Source: a bacterium (GTDB lineage Bacteria; Bacillota; Bacilli; Lactobacillales; Streptococcaceae). From it: a stretch of DNA of 64,000 nucleotides. Where the stretch lies: positions 62,001 to 126,000 of the forward strand of contig CAJNBY010000004.1 in assembly GCA_905221125.1 (NCBI GenBank), read 5' to 3'. Both the position numbers and the translations under genes were made by a program. How positions within the stretch are numbered: position 1 is the stretch's first letter; each line of letters opens with the position of its first letter. Positions 38,701 to 46,787 of this stretch are shown piece by piece. The notes below the pieces were generated by a model. That model had not been told where the DNA came from. It searched no databases and saw only the letters and a program-made list of their open reading frames with translations.

Positions 38701-41461
38701 TATGATGAAAGTATCTAATGGTGAAATTTTCTATGGTTCTAGTGATATTGATTATGATGATGGCTATTGGACAGGAAATAATGTGAAACGAAATTACGTT
38801 GTAGTAGATGTCAGTGAGGGGAATTCTAGCTACCAGCGTTCAAAAGATAAAAATCGTATCAAACCTATTTCTGAAGAAGAGGCAAAATCTAAGATTGAAG
38901 CTACAGGTATCACCGCAGATAAATACGAAATCAACGAACCTGTGGTCAATCGCTTAAACCGTTTAACCAGAAAAGAAGATGAGTACAAGACAACCCAAGA
39001 CTATAAAGTAGATCGAGATCTGGCTTATCGTAATATTGAGAAACTTCAACCATTTTATAACAAAGAGTGGATTGTCAACCAAGGTAACAAACTTGCAGAA
39101 GATTCAAACTTAGCTAAGAAAGAAGTCCTTTCTGTTACTGGGATGAAGGATGGTCAATTCGTGACCGATTTATCGAATATCGATAAAATAATGATTCACT
39201 ATGCGGATGGTACAAAAGAAGAAATGGGGGTCACACTCAAGGATTCTAAAGTCCAACAAGTGCGTGAATATAGCATATCTGGTCTTGGTGATGTTGTCTA
39301 TACACCAAATATGGTTGATAAGGATCGTGTGAAACTGATTGCAGATGTGAAAGAGAAGTTAGCTTCAGTCACATACGATTCGCAAGATGTTCGTAAAATT
39401 ATTGGAAATCCAGCTGATTTGTATCTAGAAGAAAGTTTTAATAATGTCAAAGACAATCTTGATAAATTTGTGAAAGCTTTAGTCGAAAATGAAGATCATC
39501 AATTGAATAGTGATGAAGCTGCGATGAAAGCACTTGTGAAGAAAGTTGACGATAATAAAGCGAAAATTATGATGGCCTTATCTTACTTGAACCGTTACTA
39601 TAACATTAAGTATACTGACAACAGTATGAGTATCAAAGACATTATGATATTTAAACCTGACTTCTACGGTAAAACTCCAAGTGTGTTAGATCGCTTGATT
39701 AACATCGGGTCTAGCGAGAAGAACTTAAAGGGGGACCGAACTCAGGACGCTTATCGTGAAATCATTGCAGGTAATACTGGTAAAGGTAATTTGCGTAACT
39801 TCTTAGAATACAACATGCGTTTATTTACAGAGGATAAAGACATTAATGATTGGTTTATCCACTCAGCTAAGAATGTTTATGTTTCAGAACCTAAAACTAC
39901 AAATCCTGACTTTGTCAATAAACGTCATAGAGTCTTTGATGGGCTAGATAACGGTGTTCATGGACGTATGATTTTACCACTTCTAACGCTTAAAGATGCT
40001 CATATGTTTCTAATTTCAACATATAACACGATGGCATACAGTTCATTTGAGAAATATGGTAAGTTAACAGAAGAATCTCGAAACGAATTTAAGAAAGAAA
40101 TTGATAAAGTTGCTAAGGGACAACAAACTTATCTTGATTTCTGGTCCAGATTAGCTCTACCTACTGTTCGTGATAGACTTCTTAAGAGTCAAAATATGGT
40201 ACCGACACCAGTTTGGGATAATCAGACCTACAATGGTTCTCCTGTAGGTCGTCGAGGATTTGACAGTAAAGGTAACCCTGTATCCCCAATTCGTGAATTA
40301 TATGGTCCAACATGGAGACACCATGATAGAGACTGGCGTATGGGCGCTATGGCCTCAATATTCCCTAATCCAAATAATGATGACAAGGTCTTGTTCATGG
40401 TAACGGATATGATTAGTCCGTTTGGTATTTCAGCCTTTACTCACGAAACAACACACGTAAATGATAGAATGCTTTACTTCGGTGGTCATAGACACCGCCA
40501 AGGTACCGACGTTGAAGCCTATGCACAAGGTATGTTGCAAACACCTGACAGCTCAACGACTAATGGTGAATACGGCGCTCTAGGTCTTAACATGGCCTAT
40601 CATCGTGAAAATGATGGTAACCAATGGTACAACCCAGATCCTGACAAATTGAAGACACGTGATGACATTGACCGCTACATGAGAAACTACAATGAAGCTA
40701 TGATGTTGCTTGATCATGTAGAAGCTGATGCTGTACTTCCTAAAATTAAAGGGGACAATAGCAAGTGGTTCAAAAAAATTGACAGGGTCGATAGACATGT
40801 TGATAGTTTAAATAAATTAACCGCTCCACATCAATGGGATAGAGTTCGTGACCTAAATGACGGAGAGAAAACTAAGCCATTGGCAAGTATTGATGATTTG
40901 GTTGATAATAACTTTATGACTAAACATAATAATCCTGGCAATGGTGTGTTCCGACCAGAGGACTTCACGCCTAACTCAGCATATGTTAATGTTCAAATGA
41001 TGGCTGGTATTTATGGTGGTAATACAAGCAAAGGTGCTCCAGGTTCATTATCATTCAAGCATAATGCCTTCCGTATGTGGGGTTACTTTGGCTATGAAAA
41101 TGGATTTATCGGATATGTCTCTAGCAAATATCAAGATGAAGCTAATAGACAAAATAATAGCTTGTTAGGAGATGATTTTATCATCAAGAAAGTATCTGGA
41201 GACAAGTTCAAGACACTTGAAGAGTGGAAGAGACATTGGTACGAGGAGGTTCTTGCTAAAGCTAAGAAAGGCTTTGAAAGTATCGATATTGATGGCGCCC
41301 ATATCAGTAACTATGATGAGTTAAGGCCTTTATTTGATAAAGCAGTCGAAGAAGATTTGAAAAAAACAGATGACTTCTCTCATACTGTAGCTCTTAAATC
41401 TAAGGTATTCAAAGCCCTTCTTAAAAACACAGACGGTTTCTTTGATCCTTTGTTTAAATGA
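35789..41461 (+). CDS. zmpD: Second M26-type zinc metalloprotease, ZmpD-like
   Basis: The 1890-residue protein is a paralogue of the IgA1 protease. Its N-terminus is RFSIRKICGIVGS, followed by an N-terminal LPATG (75-79), a membrane helix and KKKK, and a second helix. Pro-rich repeats, a G5-like domain (about 460-535), beta-rich GLUG-like repeats and an M26 domain follow, with HETTH at 1552-1556 and Glu1576. The start is a TTG at 35789 behind AAAGAAGG; no ATG lies close by. I call it ZmpD-like because zmpD is reported beside iga; the N-terminus looks closer to ZmpB, so ZmpB-like is the alternative. The cleaved substrate is unknown. Confidence 0.85.
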   Translation: MSLFKKERFSIRKICGIVGSVLLGSTLVAPSIIHASTYHYIEKSSLTQEEQSKIQAGIPTDNEETYALIYQQETLPATGSSTSVLTALGLLAVGSLVLLVHKKKKVASLFLVTTIGLISLSSMQALDISNPLKAPSNEGVVQIAGYRYIGYLPLDDDAISEIQHKDEGTKNVPVSEIQSVHNEAPKVEKPEHTASVGGNLVEPEVHEKSEYTTPVGMAPDEAPKAEKPKYTELVSTVPDVAPKVEKPKNPEPVSTVPNDITKAEKPDYTQPIGTNLVESEVQPALPEAIVTDKGEPEVQPALPEAVVTDKGKPEVQPALPEAVVTDKGEPEVQPVLPEVVVTEKGEPEAQPALPEAVVTDKGEPAVQPALPEAAVTDKDEPEVHEKPAYTEPVGTVPEEAPKSEKSEYTEPVGTTGVDENGNLIEPPVIDIPEYTEPISTVSEVAPEIEELPSLHTDIRTETIPKTTIEESDSTKFIGDDSVKQVGEDGERQIVTSYEELHGKKISEPVETVTVLKEMKPEILVKGTKEKPKEKMAPVLTLERTDTNVLDRSANLSYHLVNADGVKINKITATIKDGNEIVKTVDLTSEQLDKQVEDLKFYKDYKIETTMTYDRGKGEETATLEEKPLRLDLKKVELKNIASTNLVKVEEDGTETLNDFLTETPTETEKYYLKVTSRDNKVTRLAVDTIEEINQAGQVLYKVTARAVDLIQHTDPSKIRNEYVYYMEKPRPKVGNVYYNFKELIEDMQKKPDGEFKLGADLNATNVSAFGKSYVTKDFKGKLLSDGDNHYTIHNLSRPLFGNVIGGTVTKVNLGNVNIDMPWADRIAPIADTIKGGAKIEDVKVTGNVLGKNWVSGFIDKIDNQGTLRNVAFIGNVTAVGDGGQYLTGIVGENWKGLVEKAYVNANLIGNKAKAAGIAYSSQNGGDNGAVSRDGAIKKSVAKGTIKVAKPIENGGVVGSLKHHGSVEDSVSMMKVSNGEIFYGSSDIDYDDGYWTGNNVKRNYVVVDVSEGNSSYQRSKDKNRIKPISEEEAKSKIEATGITADKYEINEPVVNRLNRLTRKEDEYKTTQDYKVDRDLAYRNIEKLQPFYNKEWIVNQGNKLAEDSNLAKKEVLSVTGMKDGQFVTDLSNIDKIMIHYADGTKEEMGVTLKDSKVQQVREYSISGLGDVVYTPNMVDKDRVKLIADVKEKLASVTYDSQDVRKIIGNPADLYLEESFNNVKDNLDKFVKALVENEDHQLNSDEAAMKALVKKVDDNKAKIMMALSYLNRYYNIKYTDNSMSIKDIMIFKPDFYGKTPSVLDRLINIGSSEKNLKGDRTQDAYREIIAGNTGKGNLRNFLEYNMRLFTEDKDINDWFIHSAKNVYVSEPKTTNPDFVNKRHRVFDGLDNGVHGRMILPLLTLKDAHMFLISTYNTMAYSSFEKYGKLTEESRNEFKKEIDKVAKGQQTYLDFWSRLALPTVRDRLLKSQNMVPTPVWDNQTYNGSPVGRRGFDSKGNPVSPIRELYGPTWRHHDRDWRMGAMASIFPNPNNDDKVLFMVTDMISPFGISAFTHETTHVNDRMLYFGGHRHRQGTDVEAYAQGMLQTPDSSTTNGEYGALGLNMAYHRENDGNQWYNPDPDKLKTRDDIDRYMRNYNEAMMLLDHVEADAVLPKIKGDNSKWFKKIDRVDRHVDSLNKLTAPHQWDRVRDLNDGEKTKPLASIDDLVDNNFMTKHNNPGNGVFRPEDFTPNSAYVNVQMMAGIYGGNTSKGAPGSLSFKHNAFRMWGYFGYENGFIGYVSSKYQDEANRQNNSLLGDDFIIKKVSGDKFKTLEEWKRHWYEEVLAKAKKGFESIDIDGAHISNYDELRPLFDKAVEEDLKKTDDFSHTVALKSKVFKALLKNTDGFFDPLFK
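36626..36931 (+). repeat. 51-bp tandem repeat array inside the zmpD-like gene (six units)
   Basis: Six in-frame 51-bp units encode 17-residue repeats of the type EVQPALPEAVVTDKGEP. The same 17-residue unit occurs in three copies in the neighbouring iga gene. Another class of repeat (EKPEYTEPVGTVPDEAPK type) flanks it on both sides, at about 36330-36620 and 36935-37130. Confidence 0.9.
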
Positions 41462-41513
41462 ATATAACAAATAGCTATTTAATATGATGCTAGACAAAAA
41501 CTAGCTTTAAAAT

Positions 41514-41583
41514 AAAACCACACAGTGATAATTTCAGTTTTATACTCATTAAGCTGAAAGAAACATTGTGTGGTTTTGTTTTA
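41514..41583 (+). terminator. Terminator after the zmpD-like gene
   Basis: AAAACCACACAGTG (41514-41527) pairs with the CATTGTGTGGTTTT arm (41564-41577), with an internal TTTCAG/CTGAAAG pairing, and is followed by GTTTTATAG. Confidence 0.75.
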
Positions 41584-41638
41584 TAGTCAATTGAAACACG
41601 AAGAGGACATAAGAGCCGTAAAAAGTATTGCACCTTGA

Positions 41639-41727
41639 TATAGTAGATTGAAGTTAAAATAGTACAGTGTAGCTTCTAAAATATTATTAGAAATTGATTT
41701 GTTCATATTCTATTTCATCTCACTATA
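41639..41727. mobile_element. Candidate MITE-like remnant with IS630-type ends
   Basis: The left end reads TATAGTAGATTGAA and the right end, reversed, reads TATAGTGAGATGAA, so the roughly 89-bp segment has imperfect terminal inverted repeats starting with TA. It contains an internal dyad TTCTAA...TTAGAA (41673-41691). A further left-end-like copy, TATAGTCAATTGAA, is at 41583, so elements may be nested. It may be related to RUP repeats of pneumococcus; I could not confirm that. The region 41584-41798 holds no gene. Confidence 0.4.
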
Positions 41728-41798
41728 AAAAAACTCTTGTTTATGATTTTTCATCTACAAGCAATTTGCAGTAGATAAAAAGACTGAGAGCTTACTTC

Positions 41799-42140
41799 TC
41801 AGTCTTGGATATGTTGAAAGAGGTGGTCGAGTTGGTTGAGGTAGTCGGTGCGTGAGTTAATAATTCTCAGGATATAGACTTCTTTTTCATGAATGAGGTA
41901 AAAGAGTAGGTATTGTTTGGAGACAATCATTCTGAGAGTATTTCCTGGATAGAGGGAGTAGCCGATTTTATGATCAAAATTAATACCGCCCTCTGGTGAG
42001 AACATGAGTAGATTGGCAGTTTGGCGTAGGCGACTGATGACTTTCTTTGCTATGTTTTCACTGAACTCTGTGGAGTAATAGATGAAAATATCGTCTAAGT
42101 CTTGTCTAGCTTGTTCTGTAAAGCGTACTTTATAGTCCAT
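41799..42140 (-). CDS. ParE/RelE-family toxin
   Basis: The 113-residue protein begins with YKVRFTEQARQDLDDIFIYY, the opening helix pattern of the ParE/RelE superfamily, and has the core strands up to YLLFYLIHEKEVYILRI and a C-terminal RTDY. The spacing of aromatic and basic residues resembles ParE more than RelE, so the target could be gyrase or mRNA. It overlaps its antitoxin gene by 11 bases. A C-terminal QLDHLFQHIQD helix extends beyond the core. The lack of an obvious RelE catalytic Arg/His set leaves the mode open. Confidence 0.8.
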   Translation of the reverse strand: MDYKVRFTEQARQDLDDIFIYYSTEFSENIAKKVISRLRQTANLLMFSPEGGINFDHKIGYSLYPGNTLRMIVSKQYLLFYLIHEKEVYILRIINSRTDYLNQLDHLFQHIQD

Positions 42141-42417
42141 ACTTTGAAAAGACCTCGTCTGCGTCGTAGAGACGTCCTTCGATGATGTCTTGGTAGCCTT
42201 TATCTAGTTCTGCTTTAAGTTCGCCTAGGAAGGCTTCTGCTTTAAGTTGGTCGGCTGTTTTAATTGGGAGACCTTTTTCAAGGACGATTTGCTCTACAAA
42301 AAGGTTGAGGGCATCTGAAAGGCTGATGTTTTTGCTTTCTAGGATAATTTTTGCTTCTTCGAATAATTGGTTATTGACTCGGAAGTTATAAACTCGGTCT
42401 CGTGTAAGTGTTGACAT
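42130..42417 (-). CDS. RelB/DinJ-type ribbon-helix-helix antitoxin
   Basis: The 95-residue protein has an N-terminal ribbon-helix-helix (RVYNFRVNNQLFEEAKIIL then ISLSDALNLF) and a charged C-terminal part that should bind the toxin (GRLYDADEVFSKYG). The start has AAGGAGAAAT upstream on the minus strand. A palindrome next to the ribosome site (42430-42449) is the likely operator for autorepression by the complex. The gene precedes and overlaps the toxin gene. Confidence 0.8.
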   Translation of the reverse strand: MSTLTRDRVYNFRVNNQLFEEAKIILESKNISLSDALNLFVEQIVLEKGLPIKTADQLKAEAFLGELKAELDKGYQDIIEGRLYDADEVFSKYGL

Positions 42418-42429
42418 GGTATTTCTCCT

Positions 42430-42449
42430 TGTAATGCTATTGTATTACA
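42430..42449. promoter_or_regulatory. Operator-like palindrome of the RelB/ParE-type module
   Basis: TGTAATGC and GTATTACA form an imperfect dyad (7 of 8 positions) with a 4-base centre, 13 bases upstream of the antitoxin ATG. Confidence 0.55.
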
Positions 42450-42669
42450 CATATCTTACAAAAAAAGTTAGAGAAAGTCAAGCATGGAGAAAATAAGTAT
42501 TGTCAGTTTTTCATCACGATGCAGCTCTGTAGAGAGATCAATGAGTGAATGACAAAAGATTGGAATTTTAATCGGATTTTAAAGTTTCATAAGATGGAAG
42601 CAAAAGCGGACAAAATAAAGAAGTCATGATATAATATAAGGTAGATTTCTATGTTATAAAGCAAGAACT

Positions 42670-42709
42670 GTTTGAACATCATTCATTTGAAAACTCTCTA
42701 TGTTCAAAC
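42670..42709 (+). promoter_or_regulatory. Stem-loop in the rbgA leader
   Basis: GTTTGAACAT (42670-42679) and ATGTTCAAAC (42700-42709) pair perfectly across a 20-base loop. A TATAAT at about 42632 precedes it, so the stem lies in the 5' leader. A short GGG...CCC pairing (42727-42740) follows before the ribosome site. No T-run directly follows the stem. The region 42450-42764 holds no gene. Confidence 0.55.
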
Positions 42710-42764
42710 GATAGTAAAATAAAATAGGGGCTCTAAACCCTTGCTACGAAAGGAAAAGAACTCA

Positions 42765-43616
42765 ATGGCTACTATTCAATGGTTTCCTGGTCACATGTCT
42801 AAAGCGCGTCGACAGGTGCAGGAAAATCTAAAATTTGTTGATTTTGTAACAATTTTGGTGGATGCACGCTTACCTTTATCTAGTCAAAATCCTATGTTGA
42901 CCAAGATTGTTGGTGACAAACCAAAACTCTTGATTTTAAACAAGACAGACTTGGCTGATCCAGCAATGACCAAGGAATGGCGCCAGTATTTTGAATCACA
43001 AGGAATTCAGACTCTGGCTATCAACTCCAAAGAGCAAGTGACTGTTAAAGTTGTAACAGATGCTGCAAAAAAGCTCATGGCTGATAAGATTGATCGCCAA
43101 AAGGAACGTGGTATCAAGATTGAAACCCTACGTACCATGATTATCGGGATTCCAAACGCTGGTAAATCAACTCTCATGAACCGTTTGGCTGGTAAGAAAA
43201 TTGCCGTTGTCGGCAATAAACCAGGTGTTACCAAGGGGCAACAATGGCTCAAAACCAATAAAGACCTTGAAATTTTGGATACACCGGGGATTCTCTGGCC
43301 TAAGTTTGAGGATGAAACTGTTGCTCTGAAACTGGCCTTGACTGGAGCTATCAAAGACCAGTTGCTTCCTATGGATGAGGTGACCATTTTTGGTATCAAT
43401 TATTTCAAAGAACATTATCCAGAAAAGCTGGCTGAACGCTTCAAACAAATGAAAATTGAAGAAGAAGCGCCTGTTATTATTATGGATATGACCCGCGCTC
43501 TCGGTTTCCGTGACGACTATGACCGTTTTTACAGTCTCTTCGTGAAGGAAGTTCGTGATGGCAAACTCGGTAACTATACCTTAGATACATTGGAAGACCT
43601 CGATGGCGACAATTAA
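42765..43616 (+). CDS. rbgA: RbgA (YlqF) ribosome biogenesis GTPase
   Basis: The 283-residue protein is a circularly permuted GTPase needed for late assembly of the 50S subunit. The motif order is permuted as expected: G4 NKTD (59-62) precedes G1 GIPNAGKS (128-135) and G3 DTPG (172-175). The N-terminal WFPGHMSKA is the family hallmark. I chose the ATG at 42765 with GAAAGGAAAAG upstream; the longer TTG-initiated frame has no support. It overlaps rnhB by 14 bases, so the two are coupled. Confidence 0.93.
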   Translation: MATIQWFPGHMSKARRQVQENLKFVDFVTILVDARLPLSSQNPMLTKIVGDKPKLLILNKTDLADPAMTKEWRQYFESQGIQTLAINSKEQVTVKVVTDAAKKLMADKIDRQKERGIKIETLRTMIIGIPNAGKSTLMNRLAGKKIAVVGNKPGVTKGQQWLKTNKDLEILDTPGILWPKFEDETVALKLALTGAIKDQLLPMDEVTIFGINYFKEHYPEKLAERFKQMKIEEEAPVIIMDMTRALGFRDDYDRFYSLFVKEVRDGKLGNYTLDTLEDLDGDN

Positions 43617-44382
43617 AGAAATCAAAGAACTCCTTGCTACGGTCAAGGACCTAGATAGCCCTATTTTTTTAGAACTTGAAAAGGATAGTCGCTCTGGAGT
43701 TCAAAAGGAAATCAGCAAACGTAAAAAAGCCATTCAAGCTGAATTGGATGAGGATCTTCGTTTGGAATCCATGCTTTCCTATGAAAAGGAACTTTATAAG
43801 CAAGGATTGACCTTAATTGCAGGTGTTGATGAGGTCGGTCGTGGCCCTCTGGCTGGACCTGTAGTCGCTGCAGCCGTTATTTTACCTAAAAATTGTAAGA
43901 TTAAAGGTCTCAACGATAGCAAGAAAATTCCTAAAAAGAAACATCTGGAAATTTTCCAAGCCGTTCAAGACCAAGCACTGTCAATCGGAATTGGTATCAT
44001 GGATAATCAGGTCATCGACCAAGTCAATATCTATGAAGCAACCAAACTGGCCATGAAGGAAGCTATCTCCCAGCTCAGTCCGCAACCTGAGCACCTTTTG
44101 ATCGATGCCATGAAACTGGATTTACCCATTTCACAAACATCTATCATCAAAGGAGATGCCAATTCCCTCTCGATTGCAGCAGCATCTATAGTAGCTAAGG
44201 TGACACGTGATGAATTGATGAAGGAATACGATCAGCAGTTCCCTGGCTATGATTTTACTGCTAATGCAGGATATGGAACTGCTAAACACTTAGAAGGACT
44301 TGAAAAACTAGGAGTTACCCCAATTCACCGAACCAGCTTTGAACCCGTTAAATCACTGGTTTCAGGAGAAAAAGAAAGTTAA
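43603..44382 (+). CDS. rnhB: Ribonuclease HII
   Basis: The 259-residue enzyme cuts RNA in RNA-DNA hybrids and removes single ribonucleotides from DNA. The active-site acidic residues are visible: GVDEVGRGP (Asp76, Glu77), LIDAMKL (Asp near 167) and a later Asp in KVTRDE. The N-terminal 70 residues form the extra substrate-binding domain of firmicute RNase HII. It overlaps rbgA and is followed by clc 16 bases downstream, so the three form one operon. Confidence 0.93.
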   Translation: MATIKEIKELLATVKDLDSPIFLELEKDSRSGVQKEISKRKKAIQAELDEDLRLESMLSYEKELYKQGLTLIAGVDEVGRGPLAGPVVAAAVILPKNCKIKGLNDSKKIPKKKHLEIFQAVQDQALSIGIGIMDNQVIDQVNIYEATKLAMKEAISQLSPQPEHLLIDAMKLDLPISQTSIIKGDANSLSIAAASIVAKVTRDELMKEYDQQFPGYDFTANAGYGTAKHLEGLEKLGVTPIHRTSFEPVKSLVSGEKES

Positions 44383-44398
44383 GTTAGAAGGAATGATT

Positions 44399-45949
44399 AT
44401 GGAGGAACAGTCAGAAACACTTAGTTCCAAGAAAGAATTTGCCTTTGCCTCAAGCACCATACTATCCCAAGTTGGACGAGGAATCATCGTCGGTCTCGTC
44501 GTCGGGCTCATCGTCGGATCCTTTCGGTTTTCAATCGAAAAAGGCTTCCACCTGATACAAGGACTTTATCAAGATCAAGCGCACCTAGTGCGCAATCTTT
44601 TTATCATTGGTCTATTTTATTTAATGGTTTGCTGGCTCAGTGCGAAATTAACTCGATCAGAAAAAGATATCAAGGGGTCAGGAATTCCTCAAGTTGAAGC
44701 CGAATTAAAGGGACTCATGACCCTCAACTGGTGGGGCGTACTTTGGAAAAAATATATTCTAGGAATTTTGGCTATTGCTAGTGGCCTTATGCTAGGGCGT
44801 GAAGGACCAAGCATTCAACTCGGAGCGGTTGGTGGTAAAGGAATTGCCAAGTGGCTTAAATCCAGTCCAGTAGAGGAACGATCCTTGATTGCGAGTGGAG
44901 CTGCAGCAGGATTAGCCGCAGCCTTTAATGCTCCGATTGCAGGACTTCTCTTTGTGGTGGAAGAAGTTTATCACCATTTTTCACGCTTTTTCTGGGTATC
45001 TACTCTCGCAGCCAGTCTCGTAGCAAACTTTGTCTCTTTGCTCATATTTGGCCTAACACCCGTACTGGATATGCCAGATAATATCCCACTCATGACCCTA
45101 GACCAGTATTGGATTTACCTCCTCATAGGAATTTTTCTAGGACTTTCTGGTTTTCTTTATGAAAAAGCTGTACTCAATGTTGGTAGAGTTTATGACTGGC
45201 TTGGTCAAAAAATCCGTTTGGATAGAGCTTATTATCCAATTCTGGCTTTCATTCTCATCATACCAGTCGGCATCTTCTTGCCACAAATCCTTGGAGGTGG
45301 AAATCAGCTTGTTCTTTCCCTAACTGAGCAAAATTTTAGTTTCCAAGTTCTATTAGCTTACTTTTTGATTCGCTTTGTTTGGAGCATGATTAGCTATGGA
45401 AGTGGCCTTCCAGGAGGAATTTTCCTACCAATTCTGGCGCTAGGTTCCTTACTTGGTGCCCTAGTCGGTGTCATTTGTGTGAATATTGGACTTGTCAGTC
45501 AGGAGCAATTTCCTATATTTGTCATTCTAGGAATGAGTGGCTATTTTGGAGCAATATCCAAGGCTCCCTTAACCGCTATGATTCTGGTAACCGAGATGGT
45601 AGGCGATATTCGCAACCTCATGCCGCTTGGATTAGTAACCCTAGTTGCCTATATCATCATGGATCTGCTCAAGGGAGCACCAGTCTATGAAGCTATGTTG
45701 GAAAAAATGCTGCCAGAAGAGGCGACAGATGAAGGAGAAGTCACACTCATTGAAATCCCCGTATCTGACAAAATCGCTGGAAAACAAGTACACGAACTCA
45801 ACCTGCCACACAACGTCCTCATCACCACCCAAGTCCATAATGGCAAGAGCCAAACAGTTAACGGCTCAACCAGAATGTATCTGGGTGATATGATTCACTT
45901 AGTGATTCCAAAAAGTGAAATTGGAAAAGTCAAAGATTTGTTGTTGTAG
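44399..45949 (+). CDS. CLC-type chloride channel/antiporter with C-terminal RCK_C domain
   Basis: The 516-residue membrane protein has the CLC signatures GSGIP (93-97), GREGP (133-137, gating Glu135) and GLPGGIFLP, plus a VVEE sequence in the position of the internal proton-transfer Glu. About 18 helices are expected. The last 80 residues (from about 440) form a TrkA-C/RCK_C domain, ending near LGDMIHLVIP, that may bind a nucleotide or ligand and regulate transport. The start at 44399 has GAAGGA at an ideal distance. The ATG at 44393 is too close to it. A hairpin and a terminator follow. Confidence 0.88.
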   Translation: MEEQSETLSSKKEFAFASSTILSQVGRGIIVGLVVGLIVGSFRFSIEKGFHLIQGLYQDQAHLVRNLFIIGLFYLMVCWLSAKLTRSEKDIKGSGIPQVEAELKGLMTLNWWGVLWKKYILGILAIASGLMLGREGPSIQLGAVGGKGIAKWLKSSPVEERSLIASGAAAGLAAAFNAPIAGLLFVVEEVYHHFSRFFWVSTLAASLVANFVSLLIFGLTPVLDMPDNIPLMTLDQYWIYLLIGIFLGLSGFLYEKAVLNVGRVYDWLGQKIRLDRAYYPILAFILIIPVGIFLPQILGGGNQLVLSLTEQNFSFQVLLAYFLIRFVWSMISYGSGLPGGIFLPILALGSLLGALVGVICVNIGLVSQEQFPIFVILGMSGYFGAISKAPLTAMILVTEMVGDIRNLMPLGLVTLVAYIIMDLLKGAPVYEAMLEKMLPEEATDEGEVTLIEIPVSDKIAGKQVHELNLPHNVLITTQVHNGKSQTVNGSTRMYLGDMIHLVIPKSEIGKVKDLLL

Positions 45950-45955
45950 CTCTTG

Positions 45956-45979
45956 TTTACATAATTTATATTATGTAAA
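45956..45979. repeat. Perfect TTTACATAA/TTATGTAAA dyad after the clc gene
   Basis: TTTACATAA (45956-45964) and TTATGTAAA (45971-45979) are perfect inverted repeats with a 6-base spacer, six bases after the clc stop codon. A near-identical dyad follows pdhB at 52168-52189. Confidence 0.6.
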
Positions 45980-46001
45980 TTTTTGATTGAATACATTAGA
46001 A

Positions 46002-46034
46002 AACCGATTTTCAGCAATGAGATCGGTTATTTTT
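46002..46034 (+). terminator. Terminator of the rbgA-rnhB-clc operon
   Basis: AACCGAT (46002-46008) pairs with ATCGGTT (46022-46028) and is followed by ATTTTTT. Confidence 0.75.
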
Positions 46035-46165
46035 TGCTGATAAGATATTTCACATACAAGTAATTGAACTTTCTTAAAAATAAGACTATAATTAAGTTAG
46101 AAATGATAAAGCATAAAGCTAGAAAGGAGTTTACTGTATCAAATCTGTACAGTAAGATCAAAATC

Positions 46166-46357
46166 ATGAAAAAGAAAACAATAGCAATTATACAATGTAT
46201 TTTGTATCTCATAGCTCCTTATATAGCTCTTCAGTTGTGTAGTATTAACAGAAGTTTAGTGGGTGATTTCTTTATTACTTTCCTTATTCTGTTGACTATT
46301 TCATTCTGGTTTAGTATTTGGAAACTAGAAAAAGCACTAGATAATGATTCACAATAA
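46166..46357 (+). CDS. Small two-helix membrane protein, 63 aa
   Basis: From the ATG at 46166 the product is 63 residues with two hydrophobic segments (IIQCILYLIAPYIALQL and FFITFLILLTISFWFSIW) and an acidic-basic tail. It resembles the 65-residue protein at 11946-12143 on the other strand. The frame is open upstream to an ATG at 46064 or 46103, and the nearest AGGAG (46125) is 36 bases upstream of the ATG, so the true start is uncertain. I prefer 46166 because the match to the paralogue starts there. Confidence 0.5.
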   Translation: MKKKTIAIIQCILYLIAPYIALQLCSINRSLVGDFFITFLILLTISFWFSIWKLEKALDNDSQ

Positions 46358-46407
46358 AACCTCCAAAGATTTAGATCTGTTTTACACAGGTTTAAGTCTT
46401 TTTTATC

Positions 46408-46683
46408 AAAACTGGAAATTTTTGTACTTTTCCCTAGACAGTGGACAAACCCTTGATAGCATTGGGTTTAAGGCGTAATGTACACTCTTTGAAAAATGTA
46501 CTTTATAATCGAAATGTACTTTATTTTAAGGCTGGATAAAGTACATTTTTGGATCCAGTAGTTCAGATGCGAAATGTACAAAATCAGCCCCTTTTAAACA
46601 CCTTGCGAGCCTAAAAACCTTGATTTAATAAGGTTTTGAATTTTACTTTTGTTACGGTGTACATTTGAAAAAATTCCAGTTTT
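46408..46683. repeat. Inverted-repeat-bounded element with clustered AAATGTAC motifs
   Basis: The ends are AAAACTGGAAATTTTT (46408-46423) and its near-perfect reverse complement (46668-46683, one mismatch). Inside are direct copies of AAATGTACTTTAT (46494-46506 and 46512-46524), an inverted copy (46536-46548), a shorter AAATGTAC (46572-46579), AATGTAC (46477-46483) and an inverted GTACATTT (46659-46666). A third end-like sequence AAAAAATTTCCAGTT lies at 46723-46737. No ORF of useful length is present. The element lies between a small membrane gene and the dif site. Confidence 0.6.
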
Positions 46684-46787
46684 CACTTTGATAAAGTATT
46701 AAATTGACTATTTTCTTAATGAAAAAAATTTCCAGTTATTTTAGTTATTACACATCTTTTTTATCACTTTAAAAAAACTCCTATAAC

